A DNA stretch of 6,382 nt, taken from Chitinophagaceae bacterium. Lineage in GTDB: Bacteria > Bacteroidota > Bacteroidia > Chitinophagales > Chitinophagaceae. The notes beneath the pieces were generated by a model that saw only the letters and a program-made list of their open reading frames with translations, had not been told where the DNA came from and did not search any database. The position numbers and the translations under genes are program-made. Below, piece by piece: positions 1 to 5,766 of this stretch. Each line of letters starts with the position of its first letter. Position 1 is the first letter of the stretch. The stretch spans positions 1 to 6,382 of the forward strand of contig CANIMM010000189.1 in assembly GCA_947468255.1 (NCBI GenBank). Direction: 5' to 3'.

Positions 1-182
1 CCATCGGGGTATCCAGGATAATTTTCTACTTCGGTGGTAATCGTCAATTGCCCTCCTGGCTGAATGCCCTGGTATAAAACGGGATTGAGCCCTGCCCTAC
101 TTGCATAAATTGCTGCGGTATAACCTGCAGGGCCAGAACCTATAATTAAACAATGTACTTTTTCTAACGAGGAATTGTCCAT
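1..182 (-). CDS. trxB: Thioredoxin reductase, N-terminal 60 residues (runs off the left edge)
   Basis: This is the N-terminal part of thioredoxin-disulfide reductase, the cytoplasmic FAD enzyme that passes electrons from NADPH to thioredoxin. The minus-strand frame begins with ATG at 182 and stays open to the window edge. Visible motifs are the FAD dinucleotide-binding loop GSGPAG at residues 15-20, followed by YTAAIYASRAGL, then QPGGQL at 41-46 and ENYPG at 53-57. All of these are hallmarks of the low-molecular-weight TrxB family. Only about a fifth of the usual 310-320 residues is here, so the NADPH domain and the CxxC redox centre lie outside. The upstream gap of 233 bases to the phospholipase D-like stop is large enough for its own promoter, but I found no convincing promoter in it. 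Nothing ties the gene to the sugar genes further right. Alternative members of the same fold (ferredoxin-NADP reductase type) are possible but less likely given the QPGGQL/ENYPG motifs. Confidence 0.93.
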   Translation of the reverse strand, partial: MDNSSLEKVHCLIIGSGPAGYTAAIYASRAGLNPVLYQGIQPGGQLTITTEVENYPGYPD

Positions 183-415
183 TTTTGTCTATATTTTAAA
201 CACTAAATTACTGTAAATATTTTTAGCTTGCGCCTGCTAGTCTATAATTGATTAGAACTTATCCAATTTTTTTGGCTGAGCGTATCCCCATTCATTGAAA
301 TGCATTACAATGGTTGCTAGTTTGGAATTGGCAAACTGGTTCAGATTGCTCCATAACGATAAAAGAAAACCAAGGCTCCATTACCACTATTCTCCTTTTT
401 TTTATTGGGTATAGG

Positions 416-1600
416 TCATTTTTTTTGCTGGAAGTAAAAGGTAAATAAATGAAAAGTAACCCGAAATAGTTCGTACGACACCCACCTGAAAAATTGTTTG
501 ATCACATTTTTTGACTTAACATGACGCTCCTTGGTGATCTGCGAACAATTGGTAGTTATTATATTATAGAGAATCATTTCAACTTTTTTGGCAAATGAAT
601 GGTTGTTGATGTCTAAGTTCAACTCTACACTGGCATATGCACTAATGTCATTTACATTGTAGGAACCAATCGTAACCCATTTGCTATCGCAAACCGCTAT
701 TTTACCATGTAAAATATTATTTTGATATTCGTAAATCTCAATATTATTTCTCAGCAGCCAGTCGTATAAGAATTTTTCTGCATTTTTTGCCACTAACAAG
801 TCGGATTTACCAGCTACAACTACTTTTACCTTAACGCCCCTGCTGACAGCCCTTTTGATATTTCGTCTCATAATGGTGCCCGGTAAAAAATAGCTGCATA
901 AAATGATTATCTCTGACTGAGCAGTGGTCATCATTTCAATATAAGATTTTGAAATCTGTTTTTTTCGACGCACCCAATCATTTCTTCGAATCCTTACTTC
1001 AGCAATTTCGGCTTCCTGGAGGGCAATAACAGGAATTGGAATGGTACAGGGCGCCCTGCTGTAATCTGCCTGATACCCCTTCCATGTTTTCCAGCAGAGT
1101 GTGCAAAGGTCTTTGGTTACATCCCCTTGCACGAGTAGGGCAAAATCAAGCCAGGCAGGTTTTCCAGGCATATCATTGTAATGGTTGCTGATGTTGATTC
1201 CTCCCACCATTGCAATGGCCGCATCTACAACCATTACTTTGTGGTGCAGTCTTCTTCCTAAATAAAAATTACTGCCTTTAAAGAGTGGTTCGAAAAAACG
1301 AAAATGGATACCCCCAGCAGTTAGTTCTTCTATAAATGATGGGGAGATTGATTTTGAGGCATAGCCATCCGCCATCAAATAAACCTTTACGCTACGTTTT
1401 GCTGCCGACAGCAGGGCCTGGGCGATTCTTTTACCGGTTTCATCTTCATCATAAATGTATACCTGCAAATGAATGGTATCTTTTGCCTGGTCAATTAATT
1501 TTTCCAGCAAATCAAAATATCCCCTCCCACCTGGTACGAGCCTAACGGTGTTGTGAGCAGTATATGAAGAATTTATTTTACTATCATTCCCATTAACCAT
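416..1600 (-). CDS. Phospholipase D-family / cardiolipin synthase B-like protein
   Basis: The 394-residue protein has two HKD phosphodiesterase motifs. The first is H119-x-K121-x4-D126 followed by GG at 133-134. The second is H298-x-K300-x4-D305 followed by IGSYNVN. Two such motifs fold into one active site that forms a phosphohistidine intermediate, and the family moves phosphatidyl groups or cleaves phosphodiesters. Length, the lack of N-terminal membrane segments, and the RGVKVKVVVAGKSD stretch (254-267) fit the ClsB/ClsC type of cardiolipin synthase, unlike ClsA with its two N-terminal helices. No signal peptide is visible. The C-terminal stretch from about 366 to 390 is rich in Phe, Tyr, Trp and basic residues and could sit on the membrane surface. 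The ATG at 1600 is the first in frame and has no Shine-Dalgarno; an inverted repeat lies immediately upstream. The gene stands alone between the Gfo/Idh gene and trxB. Another PLD-type activity, such as a nuclease, cannot be excluded. Confidence 0.85.
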   Translation of the reverse strand: MVNGNDSKINSSYTAHNTVRLVPGGRGYFDLLEKLIDQAKDTIHLQVYIYDEDETGKRIAQALLSAAKRSVKVYLMADGYASKSISPSFIEELTAGGIHFRFFEPLFKGSNFYLGRRLHHKVMVVDAAIAMVGGINISNHYNDMPGKPAWLDFALLVQGDVTKDLCTLCWKTWKGYQADYSRAPCTIPIPVIALQEAEIAEVRIRRNDWVRRKKQISKSYIEMMTTAQSEIIILCSYFLPGTIMRRNIKRAVSRGVKVKVVVAGKSDLLVAKNAEKFLYDWLLRNNIEIYEYQNNILHGKIAVCDSKWVTIGSYNVNDISAYASVELNLDINNHSFAKKVEMILYNIITTNCSQITKERHVKSKNVIKQFFRWVSYELFRVTFHLFTFYFQQKK

Positions 1601-1601
1601 A

Positions 1602-1660
1602 AGACCAAGCTAATCAAATTATCTTATAAATTAATATAAAAAAATTGATCCGCTTGGTCT
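1602..1660 (-). repeat. Imperfect inverted repeat directly upstream of the phospholipase D-like gene
   Basis: The arm at 1602-1610 (AGACCAAGC) is matched exactly by its reverse complement at 1652-1660. After a two-base mismatch the match continues inward (ATCAA plus partial A/T), giving about 16 of 19 paired positions between 1602-1620 and 1642-1660, around a 21-base A/T-rich loop. It begins one base before the ATG of the minus-strand gene, so in the mRNA it would fold the leader and bury the start region. It may be a leader hairpin that controls translation, a repressor operator dyad, or a decayed small repeat. No U-tract follows it in the reading direction, so it is not an ordinary terminator. 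Confidence 0.5.
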
Positions 1661-1773
1661 AAAGCAAATAAATAATGTGCCCATTTTCAGGGATCTTTAT
1701 AATAGCCAATTCACCATGGATGAAACTGGAAAAAACTTTTTCAATTTCATTAGCAAGGAATGTTAAAATTCCA

Positions 1774-3093
1774 CTAGATGGCCCATTCCTTTCGCATGAT
1801 TCGTCCTAATAAAGCATTTGCTTCTGCATCTTTTTTAAAGACTTCTTTTACAGGATCCCATTGTAAAGCGCGATTCAGTCGATAAGCGATGTTACCGATA
1901 TTACAAACAGAAGCCGTACGGTGACCAATCTCCACATCACAAACAGGCTTTGTACGAGTGCGCATTGCATTTAAGAAATCTTTATAATGATCTACGCTTT
2001 TATACACATGCTTTTCCGATTCGGTAATGATTCTTTCGGCGAGCGTAATCGGACTAGTCTCAATTTTTTTTCTTTGTACTTTTATCTCTCCTGTTGTACC
2101 AACAAAATGAATACCATTGCTCCACTCCCAAGTTTCATGTGTCATAGTAATGCCATTTTCATACCGATAAGTAAGAAACTTATGATCTTTACCATCGGGG
2201 GCAATCACTTCTACTGGGCCACTATCGTCCATTCCTAATGCCCATTGTACAATATCAAACATATGAGCACCCCAATCAGTAACCATACCGCCACCAAATT
2301 CTCTGTAATTACGCCAATTGGGAAATACATCTTTAGAAAGCGGTGGTGCTAATTCTGAATTAAATCCTACGGGTTCATTTGGACCGAGCCAAAGATCCCA
2401 ATCCAATCCTGCTGGAACAGGCTCTGTAGGCAAATTATAAGCCGTTGGTGGTGGTCCAACATTTACTTTAACAGATTTGATTTCACCAATATAGCCATTG
2501 CGAATTAATTCAACCGCCTGCCTAAATTCGGGCCAAGAACGTTGCATACTTCCTGTTTGAAAAACACGGTCATATTTACGTGCAGCATTCACCATCGCCC
2601 TGCCTTCTTTAACTCTAAGTGAAAGCGGTTTTTCACAATAAATATCTTTTCCTGCAGCAGCAGCTCTAACCGCCATTGCGGCATGCCAATGATCGGGCGT
2701 AGCAATCACTACCGCATCTACATCTTTACGAGCAAGCAATTCTCTAAAATCATTATACACTGGAATTGTAGCAAACGTACCCAATGTTGTATTCGCTTTA
2801 TACGTTTCCTGGATGGTATCAATGGTACGCAACGCCTTTCCCTCATATACTTCACTGATGGCTGCAATGCGGGTTTGGCCGGTATTTAAAAATGATCTAG
2901 TAAGGCCGCGACCTTGTTTGCCAACACCAATAAACCCTAGGTTAATTAAATCGCTGGGCGCTAAATAAGGCACTCCTGTTTGACTTTTACCACCCATTAC
3001 AAAACGAGGGATAATTAATAAAGCCGTAAGTGCTTTTGTGGTGGTACCTACAAAACCTCTTCGGGTAATGGAAGTTGATTTTTCTTTTTTCAT
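1774..3093 (-). CDS. Tat-exported Gfo/Idh/MocA family oxidoreductase
   Basis: This is an NAD(P)-dependent sugar or polyol oxidoreductase, probably acting in the periplasm. A twin-arginine signal TRRGFVG lies near the N-terminus, followed by a hydrophobic stretch and PRFVMGG. Next come the Rossmann loop GFIGVGKQGRG, then ATPDHWH, the family signature CEKPLSL and DWGAHMFDIVQWALG, whose His in the GAH motif is the likely catalytic base. The C-terminal part (GHRTASVCNIGNIAYRLNRALQWDP) is typical of the bacterial exported subgroup of about 430-450 residues. A TTG at 3099 would add two residues, but ATG at 3093 gives the usual MKKEKS start of a Tat signal, so I chose it (439 residues). Exported members carry a tightly bound nucleotide loaded before export, as in glucose-fructose oxidoreductase. 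With DUF1080 and a GMC subunit nearby, oxidation of a sugar or glycoside at C3 is the favoured role. The exact substrate is not visible. Confidence 0.9.
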   Translation of the reverse strand: MKKEKSTSITRRGFVGTTTKALTALLIIPRFVMGGKSQTGVPYLAPSDLINLGFIGVGKQGRGLTRSFLNTGQTRIAAISEVYEGKALRTIDTIQETYKANTTLGTFATIPVYNDFRELLARKDVDAVVIATPDHWHAAMAVRAAAAGKDIYCEKPLSLRVKEGRAMVNAARKYDRVFQTGSMQRSWPEFRQAVELIRNGYIGEIKSVKVNVGPPPTAYNLPTEPVPAGLDWDLWLGPNEPVGFNSELAPPLSKDVFPNWRNYREFGGGMVTDWGAHMFDIVQWALGMDDSGPVEVIAPDGKDHKFLTYRYENGITMTHETWEWSNGIHFVGTTGEIKVQRKKIETSPITLAERIITESEKHVYKSVDHYKDFLNAMRTRTKPVCDVEIGHRTASVCNIGNIAYRLNRALQWDPVKEVFKKDAEANALLGRIMRKEWAI

Positions 3094-3192
3094 TTTCAAT
3101 TAGGTTAAGTTGTTTTTTTTTAATTAGAATTTGTATAGCAATGAAAATTTTTACTACTGCTGTCGGGCCAATACTGCGGGATTTATTTTCGT

Positions 3193-3216
3193 AAAAAAAA
3201 CCACGCTTCGGTCTAA
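3193..3216 (-). terminator. Weak candidate intrinsic terminator between SDR and Gfo/Idh genes
   Basis: On the minus strand a short stem (AGACCG, loop AAGCG, then TGGT running into T) leads directly into eight consecutive U. It lies about 60 bases after the SDR stop and 100 bases before the Gfo/Idh ATG. The stem has few G-C pairs and needs G-U wobbles, so termination would be partial at best. The same core sequence recurs upstream of the phospholipase D-like gene, which could mean that it serves some other purpose. Confidence 0.33.
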
Positions 3217-3272
3217 GTCATCCATCCGCTACTTTTTCTATAATACGGAAAGTTTTGGCATATTGTTTTCTT

Positions 3273-4073
3273 TTATTTGGATGTTTGAATCGTTGTGGTA
3301 TCTTTTGGTGGATTGCGGCCAATAAAAGGATGCTGTTCCAATTCTACTACCTGTCCGCTGATAGGACCACTCTCGTCTGCAAGCCAGTAAATGGCAGCAG
3401 CGGCTATTTCTGAAGGCTTCAAAATTCTGCCAGCAGGTGCATACACTGCAGGCAAATCTTTATACCAGTCTGCTGCCAGCCCATGATCTTTTTTTCTTTG
3501 CATTTCAGTTTCAGTAAGCACCCAGCCAGGATTGATCTGATTAACCCGAACCCCGTTTTCTCTATGTAACACATCACCCAAATTCCTTGTCATGGTCATC
3601 AATGCGCCCTTGGTTAAACTGTAAGCAAAGAGATTCGGTTCGCCGCTGTAGGCATTTACAGAACCAATATTCAACACACAACCATGCTGCGCTGATAGAT
3701 AAGGCAAGGCTGCCTTGATAAGGCTAAAAGGTGCAATGGTATTCACAGCAAACATTCTTTGTAAAAATGCTTTATCAGTTGTATGAATATTAGAGGAAGC
3801 AACAATCGCTGCATTGTTTACAACAGCATCCAGCCTTCCGAATTTTTTTATAGCCAGTTCTACCAAACGTTCCGGAGCTCCATCTTCGCTGATATCTTCT
3901 ATCATCAAAGCGGCCTTTTCTTCCCCTAGTTCTGCGAGTAATTCATTGCCCCAACCTTGTTCCAAACCATTCAATACAATGCTAGCACCTTCGGCGGCGC
4001 AACGAAGCGCGATGGCTTTTCCAATGCCAGTAGTGCTACCTGTAACGATGATGACTTTATTCTGTAACCTCAT
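3273..4073 (-). CDS. SDR-family NAD(P)-dependent oxidoreductase
   Basis: This is a classical short-chain dehydrogenase/reductase of 266 residues, the usual length. It shows the cofactor loop TGSTTGIG (11-18), NNAA (86-89), the active-site Asn111 in AVNTIAPF, Ser138 in NIGSVNAYSG, and Tyr151-x3-Lys155 in YSLTK, so the catalytic tetrad is intact. NPGWV follows at 181-185. After the normal core end near GQVVELEQ it carries a short polar tail (about 248-266) with IGRNPP. No signal peptide or membrane segment is seen, so it is cytoplasmic. The start is ATG at 4073. It follows the HUMPS-like gene by 57 bases in the same direction and is probably co-transcribed with it. From context it may reduce or oxidise a keto-sugar or sugar acid released by the pathway, but SDR specificity cannot be read from sequence. 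It takes the neighbouring position where an HPS operon would normally have the isomerase gene. Confidence 0.9.
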   Translation of the reverse strand: MRLQNKVIIVTGSTTGIGKAIALRCAAEGASIVLNGLEQGWGNELLAELGEEKAALMIEDISEDGAPERLVELAIKKFGRLDAVVNNAAIVASSNIHTTDKAFLQRMFAVNTIAPFSLIKAALPYLSAQHGCVLNIGSVNAYSGEPNLFAYSLTKGALMTMTRNLGDVLHRENGVRVNQINPGWVLTETEMQRKKDHGLAADWYKDLPAVYAPAGRILKPSEIAAAAIYWLADESGPISGQVVELEQHPFIGRNPPKDTTTIQTSK

Positions 4074-4080
4074 AAATATT

Positions 4081-4101
4081 AAACCAGTTTTAAAACAGTT
4101 T
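4081..4101. promoter_or_regulatory. Tandem AAAC-GTTT dyads just upstream of the SDR gene
   Basis: Two short palindromic units stand side by side: AAACCAGTTT at 4081-4090 and AAACAGTTT at 4093-4101, with the perfect palindrome GTTTTAAAAC (4087-4096) spanning their junction. They lie 7-28 bases before the SDR ATG in the 57-base gap after the HUMPS-like gene. They could be an operator or a leader fold. In AT-rich DNA such short dyads can arise by chance, so the call is tentative. Confidence 0.25.
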
Positions 4102-4130
4102 TTCCAACTTCAACTTTATGCCCTACAAGA

Positions 4131-4823
4131 TTACACCATTTTGTAAGCATGAATGGCTTCGCAAATTAACCGCAAGGATGCTTCAAGGTTTCCATCTGCA
4201 GTTTTAAATGCATCTGCATCAATGGTTAGTGGTGCTCCCAACACTACTAACGGTGCGCCAAAAGCTGGGCACTGAATTGCTTGTTCCAATGAGAGGCCAC
4301 CGACCGCTTGTACTGGAATTTTTACTGCATTTACCACTTCACGCAACTGATCTAAAGGGCTGGGCATACGCAAGCCACGTGCTGCAATACCTCTACGTTC
4401 ATCATAGCCAATGTGATGGATCACATAATCACATCCGAGGTTTTCAAGCCATTGGGCAGCTGCAACCATATCTTCGCAACCAAGGTTGTCACCCATTACT
4501 TTTACACCAAAATCTCGTCCAGCATTCACCACACATTTGATGGTTTCTTCATGCGCACGAGCCATTACCACTACATGTGTGGCGCCGGCTTTTGCCATCA
4601 TCTCCGCTTCCAAGTAACCTCCGTCCATCGTCTTAAGGTCAGCAACGATTGGTACAGTAGGAAATGCTTCTCTCAACAACCTAACCCCACGCAATCCTTC
4701 AGCAAGGATAAGGGGAGTTCCAGCCTCTAGCCAGTCAACCCCTGCACGCATAGCCATGGCGGCGGTTTCCAACGCTTCGTCAATATTGGTAAGATCGAGA
4801 GAGATTTGTACGATGGGTTTCAT
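4131..4823 (-). CDS. HUMPS / OMP-decarboxylase superfamily enzyme, 3-hexulose-6-phosphate synthase-like
   Basis: The protein is a 230-residue (beta/alpha)8 barrel of the superfamily that holds orotidine-5-phosphate decarboxylase, 3-keto-L-gulonate-6-phosphate decarboxylase and 3-hexulose-6-phosphate synthase (HPS). The N-terminus has QISLDLTNIDEAL with Asp10, then LEAGTPLILAEG (32-43), the metal-binding DxKxxD motif DLKTMD (62-67) followed by GG, HHIGYDERR (136-144), the phosphate-binding QAVGG (172-176) and VLGAPLT (194-200). GTPLI and DLKTMD match HPS better than the decarboxylases (which show DAK/DIK patterns). HPS joins formaldehyde to ribulose 5-phosphate or runs in reverse on a 3-ketohexose phosphate. 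The 6-phospho-3-hexuloisomerase that normally partners HPS is absent; the next gene is an SDR. The start ATG at 4823 lies only 41 bases after the terminator of the DUF1080 gene. No export signal is seen, so it is cytoplasmic. The family is confident, the substrate is not. Confidence 0.85.
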   Translation of the reverse strand: MKPIVQISLDLTNIDEALETAAMAMRAGVDWLEAGTPLILAEGLRGVRLLREAFPTVPIVADLKTMDGGYLEAEMMAKAGATHVVVMARAHEETIKCVVNAGRDFGVKVMGDNLGCEDMVAAAQWLENLGCDYVIHHIGYDERRGIAARGLRMPSPLDQLREVVNAVKIPVQAVGGLSLEQAIQCPAFGAPLVVLGAPLTIDADAFKTADGNLEASLRLICEAIHAYKMV

Positions 4824-4864
4824 TTGATTTAATTTACTTTAAGTTGATTCTTTAATTTTTGAAT

Positions 4865-4908
4865 AAAAAAAAAGGGAACTATTTATATTTTATAAACATT
4901 CCCTTTTT
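4865..4908 (-). terminator. Strong intrinsic terminator after the DUF1080 gene
   Basis: The perfect 10-base inverted repeat AAAAAGGGAA (4869-4878) / TTCCCTTTTT (4899-4908) is extended inward by a further A/U stem with an AAA loop. In the minus-strand RNA its 3-prime arm runs into nine U (A-tract 4865-4873 on the plus strand). It starts 57 bases after the DUF1080 stop. This is the best terminator in the window. The 5-base T-run on the plus strand could also give weak termination in the opposite direction, but no plus-strand gene is present to need it. Confidence 0.8.
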
Positions 4909-4965
4909 AAATCTAATACTTTCTATTATATACTCACTCCAAAAGAATGCGTTTTATATTACTTA

Positions 4966-5613
4966 TTATGGCAATGGTCTAACCATTATATCCTTAAAAT
5001 ATGCAATACTTTTTGGATCGTGTGCTTGAAATGCGAAAGTTCCAGTGGCAATAATACGGCCAGGATGACCTCTAACAGGTACAAAACCATCTGGCTGAGT
5101 CCAATCCGTAACTACGGTATCATTTATTTTTACGATCACATGTTTACCTTCTACACGAATATATTCAGTAAACCACTCGTCATCATTTACATAAACATCT
5201 CTTGTATCCTTAATATCATATAAACCACCTGTTCTTTTCCAATCTGAATGAGAATTGTTTACCTGAACTTCGAATCCTTTATTAGGAAAATCTTTGTCTT
5301 GGTACTCTGTATGGAAATATATGCCTGAATTAGAACCCGGCTTAGTCATTACCTGTGCCTTAAATTCGAAGTTTTTAAAATTATGATTCAATACAGGTCC
5401 ATCATAAAAAAGGTGTGAGCGAACTCCTGCCACTTTAATACTGCCATTTTCAATTGTAAATGAACCCGGCTTTTCGCTAGCTTTCCAGCCATCAAAAGAT
5501 TTGCCATCGTAGAGGCTAATCCAACCGTTGCTGTCTTTAATTTTATGAGAACTAGAGCAAGCAGATAAAATAAATACCACTGCAATAAAGAGCATGTTTT
5601 TTTTCATAAGCAT
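4966..5613 (-). CDS. DUF1080 (3-keto-disaccharide hydrolase/lyase family) lipoprotein
   Basis: The protein is a 215-residue lipoprotein with a Sec signal and lipobox LSAC (Cys19, followed by SSS), so it is anchored in the envelope. After it comes one DUF1080 domain (Pfam PF06439): GWISLYDGKSFDGW (30-43), NSGIYFHTEY (95-104), GFEVQVNN (113-120), GGLYDI (129-134) and the closing GTFAFQAHDP (191-200) and FKDIMVRPL. This is a concanavalin-like jelly-roll fold, and its length is normal for a single-domain member. Characterised relatives cleave 3-keto-glycosides made by a partner dehydrogenase, which fits the Gfo/Idh and subunit 3 genes beside it. Two starts are possible: ATG at 5613 (MLMKKN) or ATG at 5607 (MKKNMLF), the latter giving the more standard signal. 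Upstream lie a weak terminator and a 12-base dyad; downstream is a strong terminator, so it may be a single-gene unit. The exact substrate is unknown. Confidence 0.9.
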   Translation of the reverse strand: MLMKKNMLFIAVVFILSACSSSHKIKDSNGWISLYDGKSFDGWKASEKPGSFTIENGSIKVAGVRSHLFYDGPVLNHNFKNFEFKAQVMTKPGSNSGIYFHTEYQDKDFPNKGFEVQVNNSHSDWKRTGGLYDIKDTRDVYVNDDEWFTEYIRVEGKHVIVKINDTVVTDWTQPDGFVPVRGHPGRIIATGTFAFQAHDPKSIAYFKDIMVRPLP

Positions 5614-5663
5614 TTTTCGTTTTTTAATTATTCTAAAATAAAATTATTGTTAAGCAATCTTTG

Positions 5664-5675
5664 AAACACTTGTTT
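5664..5675. promoter_or_regulatory. 12-base dyad AAACACTTGTTT upstream of the DUF1080 gene
   Basis: Perfect five-base arms AAACA / TGTTT flank a CT centre, about 51-62 bases before the ATG at 5613 in an AT-rich 153-base gap. An imperfect dyad ATTGTTAAGCAAT (5647-5659) lies next to it. The location suits an operator or promoter-proximal site for a sugar regulator. The short arms make chance occurrence possible. A TATAAT-like hexamer is present on the minus strand further upstream (about 5710-5715), without a matching -35 element. Confidence 0.22.
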
Positions 5676-5740
5676 TGGCTGAATTAAATTAATAATCAGT
5701 TTACTTATCATTATAAAGCAATTGTCTTTTTAAATATTTT

Positions 5741-5766
5741 AAAAAACTCCAAATGCCAACATGGAA
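5741..5766 (-). terminator. Weak candidate terminator after the subunit 3 gene
   Basis: Directly after the minus-strand stop codon (5767-5769), the RNA can fold TTCC-ATG, loop TTGG, CAT, a two-base bulge, then GGAG, followed by six U (5741-5746). The stem is short and bulged, so efficiency is doubtful, but placement and U-tract are right for the end of the transcript. Confidence 0.42.

Noticed and set aside
317..339. Short hairpin CTAGTTTG / CAAACTGG downstream of the phospholipase D-like gene as a terminator
   Set aside because: Only six to seven pairs hold on the minus strand and no U-tract follows, so it lacks the features of an intrinsic terminator.
183..415. Promoter for trxB in the 233-base gap, for example a TAATTTAG sequence near 203-210
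   Set aside because: It deviates from the Bacteroidota -7 consensus TAnnTTTG and no TTTG-like -33 element stands at the right distance.
1336..1545. Open frame on the plus strand inside the phospholipase D-like gene
   Set aside because: It lies opposite a well-supported gene with intact HKD motifs and its translation shows no recognisable domain.
1722..1748. Hairpin GAAACTGGAAAAA / TTTTTCAATTTC just after the Gfo/Idh stop as a terminator
   Set aside because: The stem is mostly A-U with a mismatch and a bulge, and there is no U-run after the 3-prime arm in the minus-strand RNA.
3131..3325. Plus-strand open frame covering the SDR-Gfo/Idh gap
   Set aside because: It overlaps the end of the SDR, has no family features, and the codon content looks like non-coding AT-rich DNA.
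3814..4146. Plus-strand open frame of 110 codons across the SDR start
   Set aside because: Ser/Pro-rich translation typical of reversed coding sequence; it is opposite the SDR cofactor-binding region.
4208..4730. Two overlapping plus-strand open frames of about 105-110 codons within the HUMPS-like gene
   Set aside because: They are antisense to a conserved barrel enzyme, rich in His/Leu from reversed codons, and overlap each other.
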